A DNA stretch of 64,000 nucleotides from Bacteroidota bacterium (lineage in GTDB: Bacteria > Bacteroidota > Bacteroidia > Chitinophagales > Chitinophagaceae), in assembly GCA_016868895.1 (NCBI GenBank), contig VGFK01000004.1, positions 1 to 64,000 of the forward strand. The letters are read 5' to 3'. A model generated the notes under the pieces. It worked only from the letters and a program-made list of their open reading frames with translations, made no database searches and was not told the origin of the DNA. How positions within the stretch are numbered: position 1 is the stretch's first letter; each line of letters starts with the position of its first letter. Shown one piece after another: positions 17,826 through 26,963 of the stretch. The position numbers and the translations under genes are program-made.

Positions 17826-18074
17826 ATGAAACGAGGTTGCGTATCCTTCTTCCTTATTCTTTCCCTCCTTTCGGTCGATGTTTTTTCAGTACAGGCCGGT
17901 GAAGAAATCAAAGGAGTCAAGATCAGCTCACCAGACAAGAAAAGCTTTTTAAAAGCCGATACCGAGATGATTCAGAACATCTCCAGCGATATCCGGGTAT
18001 GGACTGCACCCACAATTGGCATCGTTAAAGATGTGGATGCAGATGCATCCATTCATCGCGCATTTGGTCTATAA
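17826..18074 (+). CDS. Small secreted protein of unknown function (82 aa)
   Basis: This 82-residue protein begins with a clear signal peptide (MKRGCVSFFLILSLLSVDVFSVQAG, likely cut after QA). The mature part of about 57 residues is polar, with lysine- and aspartate-rich segments (VKISSPDKKSFLKADTEMI). I do not recognise a domain. It has its own -7 box and an upstream repeat array. A perfect hairpin (18081-18109) follows it before rnpB on the other strand. Codon choice looks like that of its neighbours. Confidence 0.6.
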   Translation: MKRGCVSFFLILSLLSVDVFSVQAGEEIKGVKISSPDKKSFLKADTEMIQNISSDIRVWTAPTIGIVKDVDADASIHRAFGL

Positions 18075-18080
18075 ATGGCC

Positions 18081-18109
18081 ATTGGCCCCGGCAAATGCCT
18101 GAGGCCAAT
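18081..18109. terminator. Hairpin between small protein gene and rnpB
   Basis: A perfect 7-bp stem ATTGGCC/GGCCAAT (18081-18087, 18103-18109) encloses a second GGC/GCC stem. It lies between the convergent small-protein gene and rnpB. There is no strong T-run on either side, so its use as a bidirectional terminator is inferred from position. Confidence 0.5.
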
Positions 18110-18116
18110 GAAATTT

Positions 18117-18467
18117 CCGCTGCCATAAGCCGGATTCTGTATTTGCTATCATTTATCTGTCCAGTCGGTTACCCGAAGGGATCAAGCTGCCTACCCATTG
18201 CAAGCCCTGAAGGGGGAAAACGAGTCATTTTCCAACAATGTTCCTGCAACCTATGTGGCATTTCAGCACGCAAGGTTTACCCCCCAGTAGCATTACTGTT
18301 ACCGGTCGGGAGCTCTTACCTCCCGTTTTCACCCTTATCCGCCTGGGCGGACGGTTATTTTCTGTGGCACTCTCTGTTTCCGTTTGACCGGAACCCGGCT
18401 ATTCACCGGTGCGATGCTCTGTGCTGTCCGGACTTTCCTCGTATGAATACGCGATAGCAGTCAGCGG
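18117..18467 (-). ncRNA. rnpB: RNase P RNA (bacterial class A)
   Basis: This is the catalytic RNA that removes tRNA 5' leaders. Read on the minus strand, the 5' part has the universal P4 strand GAGGAAAGTCCGGAC (18440-18426). The 3' part has ACAGAATCCGGCTTA (18140-18126), its conserved partner region. The ends CCGCTG (18467-18462) and CAGCGG (18122-18117) pair as helix P1, which sets the borders at about 351 nt. The TAACTTTA box at 18479-18472 predicts transcription start at 18467, matching this end. An ORF on the opposite strand across this region is spurious. Confidence 0.95.
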
Positions 18468-18471
18468 ATTG

Positions 18472-18479
18472 TAAAGTTA
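18472..18479 (-). promoter_or_regulatory. -7-like box of rnpB
   Basis: TAACTTTA on the minus strand differs from TAnnTTTG at the last base. A start 5 nt downstream falls on 18467, the predicted first base of the P1 helix. Confidence 0.4.
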
Positions 18480-18493
18480 ACCAAAAAAGAAAA

Positions 18494-19261
18494 TCATGCC
18501 CCCTTCTTCTTTTGAGATTGCTTGATTCGAAATCCGGTTTGGTGCAGTACTCCTAGCTGATCAGACGAAGCCGCAATTCCTAAATCATTGGAGGTTTCTG
18601 CTGAGGCTGGCTGATTGGGAATTTCAGGAAGACGCTCAGTGAGTTTGACATCAAAACTGGCATGTTTTTTTTCCACTGTGTCCATGGCAAGCTTGAACAG
18701 CTGTTTTGCCTTTGGACGATAGTCCAAATGATGCCAGCTGCCGTCCGAATGCTTGGCATCACCTTTTTTTAGTTTCAAATGAAACTTTGGGTGATCGTTG
18801 ATGCGCTCAAAAGGAATATCCACTGCATACATAGATGAAAATGATTTTAATTCGATGGGCACTTCAATAAATACGTGACCGGAAAACATGAGTTCAAAAC
18901 TTCCACAAATAGTGTCTTCTGATTGATTGATCAGGTATAATTTAAAACGAGCAATGAGGTCTTCATCAAAAACACTGGTATCCAATACCGGCAAAAAGGA
19001 GAGTTTAATCCCATCCGGTTCAGGTGTTCTAGCCGACTTCCTTTCCACCGGAAAATCCTGTAATGAAGGCGCTTTCTTTACAGAAATTTCCTTCGGCTTG
19101 GTAAAGTCAGCATAATAAGGAAAATCAACCTGATCGGCATATACCGGAAAGCAAACACCTTCCACTTCAATCTCTAGCATTTTTTTACTGATCCAGGCCA
19201 CTACCCTTCCCCGTTCTCCGGTGGAATTGACCACAATCTTATCCCCTTCCTGAAATTTCAT
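18494..19261 (-). CDS. DUF2027-like protein lacking an Smr domain
   Basis: This 255-residue soluble protein starts with a small beta domain, FQEGDKIVVNSTGERGRVVAWISKKMLEIEVEGVCFPVYADQVDF. It resembles the N-terminus of Bacteroidota DUF2027/Smr proteins. A second beta-rich domain (~90-190) includes FKLYLINQSEDTICGSFELMF. Typical relatives end in a MutS2-type Smr nuclease domain. Here the C-terminus is only a polar tail ending in QKKKGA, so the enzymatic part is absent. It overlaps the upstream permease gene by 23 bp and is the last gene of the 27-18.5 kb operon. The family call is moderate. Confidence 0.6.
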   Translation of the reverse strand: MKFQEGDKIVVNSTGERGRVVAWISKKMLEIEVEGVCFPVYADQVDFPYYADFTKPKEISVKKAPSLQDFPVERKSARTPEPDGIKLSFLPVLDTSVFDEDLIARFKLYLINQSEDTICGSFELMFSGHVFIEVPIELKSFSSMYAVDIPFERINDHPKFHLKLKKGDAKHSDGSWHHLDYRPKAKQLFKLAMDTVEKKHASFDVKLTERLPEIPNQPASAETSNDLGIAASSDQLGVLHQTGFRIKQSQKKKGA

Positions 19262-20921
19262 GTGTGGAATTCAGTTTGCTGTGCTTTCGGCCATATGCAA
19301 GGTAAATGCTCAAGCCCAATCCCATCCACCCAAAAAATACCAGCCAACTGGCTGCCGGTATCTCAATCATGAGGTAAAGACAGCACATCGCCCCTAAAAC
19401 AGGAATAAGTGAATACTGGCGTATGATCGAATAGATAGTGATTATTATGGAGAGAAAAATAAAAATGAGAAAAAGAATATCCTGATAGGAGTCAGAGGTC
19501 ATGTGCGTAAGAACCGATTCAATACGAGGAGCAAAAGCATACAATTCAATACCAAAAACGACCGGCATTGCATACCGCGCATTGATGAAGGGGATAGTGA
19601 ACTGCTGGGAAGAACGTTCAATACGAGGAAGGAACAGCACACCACCACTGACCAAAACAAATGCAAACAGCGTTCCTATACTGGTAAGATCGGTCACCAG
19701 GTGATCATCAATAAACAGTACCAGTGTGGCGACAAGCAACCCCGCTACTATAGTAGAAAATCCTGGAGTTTTGAACCGACGATTGACTTTTCCAAATACA
19801 CCCGGCAACAGCCCATCCCTGCTCATGCTCATCCAAATTCTGGGTTGTCCAAGCTGAAATACCAGCAAAACACTTGTGGCAGCAATGACCGCACTGAGCG
19901 AAATAAACAGTCCAACTTTTTGCATTTGAATGCGATCAAAAACATAGGCAAGCGGGTCCGTAACATTTTTAAATTCACGGTAATGCACCAAACCTGTAAT
20001 CACCAGTGCTGTAACAATATAAATCACCGTACAAATCAACAAGGAATACATCATGCCCTTGGGCAGATCACGCTTGGGATCCTTGCATTCTTCTGCAGTT
20101 GTGGAGATGGCGTCAAATCCGATATAGGCAAAGAAAACAGCAGATACTCCTTTTAAGACACCGGACATGCCATTGGGTAAAAAGGGAGTCCAGTTCTCCG
20201 TAGTACCCTCTGAAAAAATGAACCACAATCCAATCAAAGCCACAATGACCAGTACAATGATTTTGATGATCACCATCACGTTTGCGGTACGTTTACTTTC
20301 CTGTATACCGATATAAGCCAGTATGCTGACCAATACTACAATGATGAATGCAGGGAGATTGATGACAAATGGAATTCCAAATAGTTTTGGTGCCTGCGTA
20401 AATGCCAGTTGAGCAATATCGTCTCCTCGCGACAATGCTTCTTGATAATCAATCAGTGCAGAATGGTATCCAATCGTCAGCCATTCGGGCAGATGAATAC
20501 CCATAGAATGCAGGATATTATTGAAATACGCACTCCAAGAGATGGCAACAACGATGTTTCCAATTGCGTACTCCAGGATCAAAGCCCATCCAATGATCCA
20601 AGCAATGACTTCCCCAAAACTGATGTAGGAATATGTATATGCACTGCCTGCAATGGGAAACCTGGATGCAAATTCAGCATAGCAAAGTGCAGTGAATCCG
20701 CAGGTAATGGCCGTGATGATGAACAATAAAACCACTCCGGGTCCCCCAGCATACGCAGCAGATCCAATGGTAGAAAATATACCTCCTCCTATCACAGCTG
20801 CTACCCCCATCAAGGTGAGGTCCTTGACTGTCAGCACTTTTTTTAATCCATCGGCGGAAGAGTGAACACTGTCTGCACCGCTTAAATTACTGATCTGTTT
20901 TTTTCGAAAAAATCCGTTCAC
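19239..20921 (-). CDS. APC-family amino acid permease
   Basis: This 560-residue membrane protein has about 14 hydrophobic segments. The first carries the APC helix-1 signature GVAAVIGGGIFSTIGSAAYAGGPG, and FPIAGSAYTYSYISFGE and FFAYIGFDAISTTAEECKDPKRDLP follow. The latter is typical of the cationic amino acid transporter (CAT) group. It would import amino acids across the inner membrane by proton-coupled or exchange transport. Specificity is not deducible. It lies 9 bp after the polyprenyl synthase gene and overlaps the DUF2027-like gene. Confidence 0.92.
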   Translation of the reverse strand: MNGFFRKKQISNLSGADSVHSSADGLKKVLTVKDLTLMGVAAVIGGGIFSTIGSAAYAGGPGVVLLFIITAITCGFTALCYAEFASRFPIAGSAYTYSYISFGEVIAWIIGWALILEYAIGNIVVAISWSAYFNNILHSMGIHLPEWLTIGYHSALIDYQEALSRGDDIAQLAFTQAPKLFGIPFVINLPAFIIVVLVSILAYIGIQESKRTANVMVIIKIIVLVIVALIGLWFIFSEGTTENWTPFLPNGMSGVLKGVSAVFFAYIGFDAISTTAEECKDPKRDLPKGMMYSLLICTVIYIVTALVITGLVHYREFKNVTDPLAYVFDRIQMQKVGLFISLSAVIAATSVLLVFQLGQPRIWMSMSRDGLLPGVFGKVNRRFKTPGFSTIVAGLLVATLVLFIDDHLVTDLTSIGTLFAFVLVSGGVLFLPRIERSSQQFTIPFINARYAMPVVFGIELYAFAPRIESVLTHMTSDSYQDILFLIFIFLSIIITIYSIIRQYSLIPVLGAMCCLYLMIEIPAASWLVFFGWMGLGLSIYLAYGRKHSKLNSTHEISGRG

Positions 20922-20930
20922 GGTTCCCTC

Positions 20931-21896
20931 CTACTTTTCACGTTTGATTAAATAATGTGAGAGTGCTACCAACGATTGCTTTCGGGATGCAGAGACGGCT
21001 ATCTCCTCCAATGAGTGAAGTGCTCGATTGAGATAATCCTGCTTTAATTTTTCTGCCCACACATCTACTCCACAACGTTTATAAATCCCCAGCACCCGCT
21101 CTACCTTATCCTCTGTATTTTCGAGAAGAGCTGCATGCAACTGCTCGCGATCAGAACCTGTTGCCGCTTCAAGAGCATGTATCAACAAAAAGGTTTTTTT
21201 ATTGCTGCGAATGTCTCCTCCTACCTGCTTCCCAAAAGACAACGGATCTCCAAAAGCGTCCAGGTAATCATCCTGAATCTGGAATGCAATGCCCAAATTT
21301 TTTCCAAATGAATAGATGAGCTGTTGATTTCCCTCACTGGCACCTCCCACAATAGCACCCATTTGCAAACTGGCTGCCAGTAATACAGAAGTCTTGAGTG
21401 TGATCATCGTAAGGTAATCACTCAGCGTCACATTTGAGAGGGATTCGAAATCCATATCCAGCTGTTGGCCTTCGCAGACCTCACGGGCTGTTCGGTTGAA
21501 CAGCGATAATACTTTTTTAAGATACGCTGCATCAATCCGATTGATGTATTCATATGCAGCGACCAACATGACATCTCCTCCCAGTAAAGCAGTGGGTTCT
21601 CCATGAACCTGATGCACGGTTGGCTTACCCCTTCTCAGGGGCGCCTTATCCATGATGTCATCATGAACCAAGGTAAAATTATGGAACAACTCAATCGCAG
21701 CAGAAATGTGATAGGCATCTGGGTGAACATTGCCAAACAGTTCATTTCCCAACAAACACATGACGGGACGGATGCGCTTTCCTCCATTGGCCAAGAACTC
21801 TTCTAATGGGTCATAGAGTGTCTTGGGCACTGACGGAAAATGCCGATGCGCAAAATAGGTTTCAAATGATAGTTGAAGATTTTCTAACCCCTGCAT
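20931..21896 (-). CDS. Polyprenyl diphosphate synthase
   Basis: This trans-isoprenyl diphosphate synthase of 321 residues condenses isopentenyl diphosphate onto allylic substrates. The first aspartate-rich motif is DDIMD (79-83, in LVHDDIMDKAPLRRGKPTVH) and the second DDYLD (209-213). Product length is not certain, but this group in Bacteroidota often serves menaquinone side-chain or geranylgeranyl synthesis. It lies between rnr and the amino acid permease in the same operon. Confidence 0.93.
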   Translation of the reverse strand: MQGLENLQLSFETYFAHRHFPSVPKTLYDPLEEFLANGGKRIRPVMCLLGNELFGNVHPDAYHISAAIELFHNFTLVHDDIMDKAPLRRGKPTVHQVHGEPTALLGGDVMLVAAYEYINRIDAAYLKKVLSLFNRTAREVCEGQQLDMDFESLSNVTLSDYLTMITLKTSVLLAASLQMGAIVGGASEGNQQLIYSFGKNLGIAFQIQDDYLDAFGDPLSFGKQVGGDIRSNKKTFLLIHALEAATGSDREQLHAALLENTEDKVERVLGIYKRCGVDVWAEKLKQDYLNRALHSLEEIAVSASRKQSLVALSHYLIKREK

Positions 21897-21942
21897 GAAG
21901 TAAAAATCACAGTCCCTAAGATAGCAAATCCAATGCTGCTTC

Positions 21943-23934
21943 TTATTTTTTTGTACGTTTTAATTTTGTGGGTATGCCGTCTGGATCTAGTATCCATTCA
22001 TAATCCAGCTGCCGTTTATCCAGGTTTGCAGCAATGACCTTGATTCGAATGGCGTCTCCTATTCTAAATGCCCAGGCACTTCTCTTCCCGATGAGGGCAT
22101 ATTCATGTTCATGAAAAATAAAATCATCATAATCCAGCAAGGACGTTGCGCTGATGAATCCTTCGCATTTATGATCAATGGTTTCCGCCCAACACCCAAA
22201 ACTTGCAACACCACATACCACGGCATTGAATTCTTCTCCCACAAATTGGGACATGTATTGTACCTGCTTGTATTTATTTCCAGCCCGTTCTGCCTCCATG
22301 GCAGAACGCTCGCGTTCACTGCAATGCTGGCATTTGGATTCCAGTTTCTTATCCACCTCAAACGCTCCAGAGAGAACCGTTGAAAGTATACGATGAACCA
22401 ACACATCAGGATACCTTCTAATGGGAGAAGTAAAGTGACAATAGGACTCAAAACCCAAACCATAGTGCCCAATATTTTTAGTCGTATAGGTTGCTTTTGC
22501 CATGGTACGAATTCCCATTTGCTCCAAGACCCGCTGTTCTGGGAGTCCCTGTACTTTCTGCAACATGGTATTGAAAGAACTAGCTATTTGTTCGGGAGTT
22601 TGCGTATTAAACGTATACCCGTACTTGCGTGCAAACTCTACAAAAGGAATCAATCGATCTTCATCGGGTTGATCGTGAACGCGGTATGGCAAAGGCATGG
22701 GTTTATTCCCAACCTTATGTTTACCGATAAACTCCGCAACAGTTCGATTGGCCAGCAGCATGAATTCTTCGATGAGCTGATGGGATGCATTGCCCTCTCG
22801 AATGACTACACCAATCGGTCTTCCCTGGTCATCCAATTTGAAACGCACTTCCTGGGATGAAAAATTGATGGCTCCCATGCGCATACGTTTTTTCCGCATG
22901 TGCTGTGCCATTGTATTCAACGTGATCAGCTCTTTATCGTACAGTCCCACTTCAGTATCCAGGATCTGCTGCACCTCCTCATAGGTAAACCGGTGATTGG
23001 ATTTTATTACTGTTTTTCCAATCCACACATCGGATACATTTCCCTGTCGGTCCATGCTGAAAACACAGGAATAACAAAGCTTCTCTTCGTGGGGCCGTAG
23101 CGAACAGAGGCCGTTGGACAATTCCTCCGGCAGCATGGGTACAACCCGATCTGGCAAATACACCGATGTAGCGCGCTCATAGGCATGTTGATCCAGCACA
23201 CTATTTTCTTCGAGATAGTGGCTGACATCGGCAATGTGCACTCCAATCTCAAAATGATTGGGGTCCAATCGGTGAAAGCTGATGGCATCGTCAAAGTCCT
23301 TTGCATCTTCTGGGTCGATTGTGATGGTCAGCGTGGAGCGCATGTCTTTTCGAGCGGCAATCTCTGATTTGGTGATGGCCTGAGGGATACGTTGGGCCGA
23401 TTCGAGAACGTCTTCTGGGAAATGTATCAGAAAACCATTTTGAATTAAAATATCCTTCATGGATAAATCAGCATGGTTTCGCTCATTCACGCATTCGATG
23501 ACCTCTCCTTTGGGGCGCTTATCACCCTCTTCCCAATCCACAATTTGCGCAATCACACGATCCCCGTCTTTGGCCCCATTTAACGCGTAGAGGGGTATAA
23601 AAAAGTCGGGAATCGGTTTATCGGAGTCAGGGATAAAAAAAGCAAAGTCCTTATTGACTTCAACGATCCCGACAAATTGTTTTTGCTTACGGTTGACAAT
23701 GCGTGAGACTTTTCCTTGTAGTCGACCTGCCCGCACATCACCCCTCAGAATTTCAATCCTTACTGTATCTCCATGAAAGGCTCTATTGAAATGTTGAGGT
23801 TTCACAATAACGTCCTGGTCCAATCCGTTCACCACCACAAACCCCATCCCCGATCGCGTGATCTCAATTGCACCGACATATTCCTGGATGGATTTGGGAG
23901 CCTGCTTCTTTTTTTTATTGTTCTTTCTACCCAT
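21943..23934 (-). CDS. rnr: Ribonuclease R
   Basis: This 3'-5' exoribonuclease degrades structured RNA. The 663-residue protein is shorter than E. coli RNase R (813), mainly at the N-terminus. Cold-shock domains cover roughly 15-150. The RNB catalytic motif DPEDAKDFDDA is at 207-217, followed by HIADVSHYL. An S1 domain (from about VGEEFNAVVCGVASFGCWAE) closes the protein, and both ends are lysine-rich. The gene overlaps lpxK by 8 bp. Confidence 0.95.
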   Translation of the reverse strand: MGRKNNKKKKQAPKSIQEYVGAIEITRSGMGFVVVNGLDQDVIVKPQHFNRAFHGDTVRIEILRGDVRAGRLQGKVSRIVNRKQKQFVGIVEVNKDFAFFIPDSDKPIPDFFIPLYALNGAKDGDRVIAQIVDWEEGDKRPKGEVIECVNERNHADLSMKDILIQNGFLIHFPEDVLESAQRIPQAITKSEIAARKDMRSTLTITIDPEDAKDFDDAISFHRLDPNHFEIGVHIADVSHYLEENSVLDQHAYERATSVYLPDRVVPMLPEELSNGLCSLRPHEEKLCYSCVFSMDRQGNVSDVWIGKTVIKSNHRFTYEEVQQILDTEVGLYDKELITLNTMAQHMRKKRMRMGAINFSSQEVRFKLDDQGRPIGVVIREGNASHQLIEEFMLLANRTVAEFIGKHKVGNKPMPLPYRVHDQPDEDRLIPFVEFARKYGYTFNTQTPEQIASSFNTMLQKVQGLPEQRVLEQMGIRTMAKATYTTKNIGHYGLGFESYCHFTSPIRRYPDVLVHRILSTVLSGAFEVDKKLESKCQHCSERERSAMEAERAGNKYKQVQYMSQFVGEEFNAVVCGVASFGCWAETIDHKCEGFISATSLLDYDDFIFHEHEYALIGKRSAWAFRIGDAIRIKVIAANLDKRQLDYEWILDPDGIPTKLKRTKK

Positions 23935-25009
23935 GATTCATTGTATAAAAGGCTTCAGGATACGCACGAATGCTATCCTGAAAGAGGGAAGCCTCATTGA
24001 ATAAAAAATGCATGCGGATGGGGAGTACATAGATGGGGATTGCCCGCATGCGTTCTGCGAATTTCATCAGCCGCACACCATCTTTTTCAGTCGTGATGAT
24101 CATTTTATTCGGATCACTGATGCGGTCAAATCGTTCTTGTATGGTCGCTAAATCATCAATTGAATAGATATGGTGATCACTAAAAAAAAGCGCATCGTAG
24201 GTTTTTGTTGCATCATGGAGGTAATGGGTGAGCGGTTCCGGATTGGCAATTCCAGAAACCAGGAGTACTTCAGATTGCTTGGACAGCTTTCGCTGTTCCC
24301 TCGAAAACAAATGCCGCGGCGTTTCATATGCTATGGAAGTAAAGAAAACCTGCTGATGAGGGGCAGGATTCAATTCGCGCATCAAGGCATACCGCTGGTG
24401 CTGACTCAGGTCAACCGGACATTTGGTAACCACAATGATATCGGAGCGGATGGCACTTTTTCGCTCATCCCTCAAATCACCCGTGGGTAAATAAAAATCA
24501 CGCGTATACAGGTTAGAAAAATCAGTCAGCAGGATATTGAGTCCGGGTTGAATCTCCCGGTGCTGAAAGGCATCATCCAATACAATCAATTTTGTTTCTG
24601 GTCGGTCAAACAACAACTGCGGAATGGCTTCAATGCGTTTTTCTCCAACGGAAACTGCAACATCCGGATGGGAAAGATGGAACTGCATAGGTTCGTCTCC
24701 AATCTCGATTGCTGTGGTGGTTTGACCGGCAAGCACGTACCCAGAAGTTCTTCGTTTATACCCCCTGCTCAATGTAGCCACTGGATAGGATTGTTTTAAA
24801 AACCCAATGAGATAATCCACCATGGGGGATTTTCCGGTGCCGCCTACAGAAAGGTTGCCGACACAAATGATCGGAATATTAAAAGAGACCGATTCCAACC
24901 ACCCTTTTTGATAACAAAAATTCCGGATACTGACCAGTGCCCCGTATGCTACTGCCAACGGAAAAAGAAAAAGTCGAAAAGAGCGGAGGTAAAGATTCTT
25001 AAAATGCAT
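23927..25009 (-). CDS. lpxK: Tetraacyldisaccharide 4'-kinase LpxK
   Basis: LpxK phosphorylates the 4' position of the lipid A disaccharide to give lipid IVA. This 360-residue protein has the N-terminal membrane-associated helix, the P-loop GNLSVGGTGKSP (51-62) and the downstream LIVLDDAFQHREIQPGLNILLTD, all hallmarks. It acts at the cytoplasmic face of the inner membrane. It overlaps fthC by 11 bp and rnr by 8 bp. Together with lptD/lptE it shows the organism makes lipopolysaccharide. Confidence 0.95.
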   Translation of the reverse strand: MHFKNLYLRSFRLFLFPLAVAYGALVSIRNFCYQKGWLESVSFNIPIICVGNLSVGGTGKSPMVDYLIGFLKQSYPVATLSRGYKRRTSGYVLAGQTTTAIEIGDEPMQFHLSHPDVAVSVGEKRIEAIPQLLFDRPETKLIVLDDAFQHREIQPGLNILLTDFSNLYTRDFYLPTGDLRDERKSAIRSDIIVVTKCPVDLSQHQRYALMRELNPAPHQQVFFTSIAYETPRHLFSREQRKLSKQSEVLLVSGIANPEPLTHYLHDATKTYDALFFSDHHIYSIDDLATIQERFDRISDPNKMIITTEKDGVRLMKFAERMRAIPIYVLPIRMHFLFNEASLFQDSIRAYPEAFYTMNHG

Positions 25010-25574
25010 AAACCCGTTCAGGTGTTATGCAAAAATCGAGCTTTTTATCGAAGAAATCGATATCTGTTATAGCTTCAATGGGAGAAAAGAACGATAAGCC
25101 TATTTTTATCATGTCTGGACGGGCAATGGACAAAAAACGATCATAAAACCCTTTTCCATACCCTACACGGTGACCGTGTTGATCCACTGCCAACAAGGGG
25201 ATAAACGCTAGATCAATGTGCGTTGGATCCACAAGTATCCCTTCTATTGGCTCACGAATGCCCCATCGATTTGTTGAAAAAACAGTAGTTGCATCTACCT
25301 GCATATGATTCATTCTACCAGAATCAGGGATGGTCACCGGTGCGCACCAACGCAGGTCGACAAAGCGATGCAGTAACGCATGAACCATGGGGAATGGATC
25401 CGGCTCATGGTTAAGCTCTAGCGGCATGTATGCATGTACCATGGAAAGAGAAGAGATCCTCAACTGACCGAACTGTTCTTCCAGTTGTCGTTGGTATACA
25501 TATACCTGATCTGGATCCAACAATCTCCTTTTTTGCTTGAAGAGATCCCTGATTTCTGTTTTTTTCATGCACAA
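24999..25574 (-). CDS. fthC: 5-formyltetrahydrofolate cyclo-ligase
   Basis: This enzyme converts 5-formyl-THF to 5,10-methenyl-THF with ATP. The 191 residues include the N-terminal KQKRRLLDP region, the mid-protein NRWGIREP and the signature IPLLAVDQHGHRVGYGKGFYDRFL that binds ATP and folate. The start could equally be the third codon (ATG at 25568), as the family typically begins M-x-K. It sits between rsmD (5-bp gap) and lpxK (11-bp overlap). Confidence 0.93.
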   Translation of the reverse strand: MCMKKTEIRDLFKQKRRLLDPDQVYVYQRQLEEQFGQLRISSLSMVHAYMPLELNHEPDPFPMVHALLHRFVDLRWCAPVTIPDSGRMNHMQVDATTVFSTNRWGIREPIEGILVDPTHIDLAFIPLLAVDQHGHRVGYGKGFYDRFLSIARPDMIKIGLSFFSPIEAITDIDFFDKKLDFCITPERVYAF

Positions 25575-25579
25575 GGAAT

Positions 25580-26119
25580 TTATTCAACGATAAAAATGGA
25601 AAAAATAGTTGTGCCGTATTTACGTTCTGATCGAAAGTGAGGAAAATCACGGTAACTGTTTCGTGGAGTATGCTCCAAGACGAACCATCCTCCTTTTCGT
25701 AACAATTCATGCTTCACGATCAATCGGGGAAGATCGTCAATGTTCCCGAGAGCATAAGGCGGACCGGCAAAAATCAGATCGTACTGTTCACGCGTATCGG
25801 CCAGAAAACGAAAAACATCGGATTGCACCAACCGAATGTGTTCAATGGATAGCAGGGTGAGCGTCTTTTTAATGAATCCCACCATTTGAGCATCTTTCTC
25901 GACGATGGTAAGGGAGCGAGTTCCTCGTGAATACAGTTCGTAACTGATGCAACCGGTTCCACCAAATAGGTCCAGCGAAGAGAGGGCTGAAAGATCCAGG
26001 TTATTTTCAAGTATATTGAATAATGCTTCTTTTGCCACATCGGTAGTCGGCCGTGTATGCGGCATACTGGTAGGCGGCTGAATGCGCCTGCCCCCGAGTT
26101 CACCACCGATTATACGCAT
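25580..26119 (-). CDS. rsmD: RsmD-like 16S rRNA G966 N2-methyltransferase
   Basis: The 179-residue protein matches RsmD: MRIIGGELGGRRI and TRPTTDVAKEALFN at the N-terminus, and the SAM-binding LDLFGGTGCISYEL (49-62). The family normally has (D/N)PPY/F as the catalytic motif IV. Here it reads AGPPYAL with G119 in place of Asp (codon GGT at 25765-25763), one base from GAT. The rest looks intact, so this may be an impaired enzyme, a recent mutation or a sequencing error. The start overlaps the DUF3822 gene by 10 bp. Confidence 0.9.
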   Translation of the reverse strand: MRIIGGELGGRRIQPPTSMPHTRPTTDVAKEALFNILENNLDLSALSSLDLFGGTGCISYELYSRGTRSLTIVEKDAQMVGFIKKTLTLLSIEHIRLVQSDVFRFLADTREQYDLIFAGPPYALGNIDDLPRLIVKHELLRKGGWFVLEHTPRNSYRDFPHFRSERKYGTTIFSIFIVE

Positions 26120-26952
26120 GAAGGGGCTATCAGAAAAGGAGTAAAATAATGTACCGGAGAGCCGGATTGTTCACAGATTGCCGTATCCAAAAGGATGTTG
26201 CTTTCCAGCTCAATGTCCACTATATATTTTTGAATTTCTCTCCATGCCTCGGATTGAGCATCAATCATTCCGCTTACTTCCGCGTGCAGTGTTGTGCAGT
26301 CGAGCTGGAACCGTTCACATACATGCAAAAGGTGATAGACTACATCGTTTGGAGTATCAAAGGGAAAGCATTGCAAAATCTGCAAGGCCCCTTCTTTCAC
26401 AACAGCAACTGAGATCTGGCCTGGATAAAAAAACACCTTGATCCATTGAGAAGGCTTATCGGTTACGTTTCTGAAAATATGCCGCAAGCATGCCGTATCA
26501 AAATGGACCTGACGAAGATGGGGAAACCGGTTGTAAATCGTATCGAGTAAGATGCGGTTGCACCCATAAATAACATACAGTTCCCATTGATGAATTTCAT
26601 CCTCCTGGGTAACCAGATCACCCAAGTCGCCATGCACTGCCTCGATAAGTTGGGAACGAGCGTCGCTGCTGTGATAGACAGAGGGTATCAATACCTTTTC
26701 TTTTGTATTGCAGACCAGGATCACTTCATCAAATGCAGTTGCCAAATCTGGCAACGAGAGAAACTCAGTGAGAAACGAGTCGTTGACTGCTGATGCAGCG
26801 GGGAGAAATGCAGCCAACTGAATGGAGGAACCTGAAGGGTTGCTGATGCAGTAACTCAAGTAGGTATCCCCAAGTTCAATGGTGAGTTTACGCGATTCCA
26901 ATGGAGGTGAATCGACAGCAGCATAATGAAAAAGTGATTGTTCAGCAACCAT
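26110..26952 (-). CDS. DUF3822-family protein
   Basis: This 280-residue protein matches the Bacteroidota-specific DUF3822 family, usually found next to rsmD as here. Visible features are the strand-rich start RKLTIELGDTYLSYCISNP, FHYAAVDSPPLESRK, and the later IYGCNRILLDTIYNRFPHLRQVHFDTACL. The last suggests the actin-like or PilM-like ATPase fold sometimes noted for this family, though I see no clear nucleotide motif. There is no signal peptide. It is the first gene of the long minus-strand operon. Confidence 0.8.
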   Translation of the reverse strand: MVAEQSLFHYAAVDSPPLESRKLTIELGDTYLSYCISNPSGSSIQLAAFLPAASAVNDSFLTEFLSLPDLATAFDEVILVCNTKEKVLIPSVYHSSDARSQLIEAVHGDLGDLVTQEDEIHQWELYVIYGCNRILLDTIYNRFPHLRQVHFDTACLRHIFRNVTDKPSQWIKVFFYPGQISVAVVKEGALQILQCFPFDTPNDVVYHLLHVCERFQLDCTTLHAEVSGMIDAQSEAWREIQKYIVDIELESNILLDTAICEQSGSPVHYFTPFLIAPSCV

Positions 26953-26963
26953 AACGTTCCGTA

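Noticed and set aside
18095-18457. 120-codon open frame on the plus strand
   Set aside because: It lies entirely on the strand opposite RNase P RNA, whose conserved sequences and P1 ends are clear. The protein has no family features.
19503-20156. 217-codon open frame antisense to the amino acid permease
   Set aside because: The sequence is rich in N, Q, H and R with no domain, typical of a shadow frame. The opposite strand encodes a clear APC permease.
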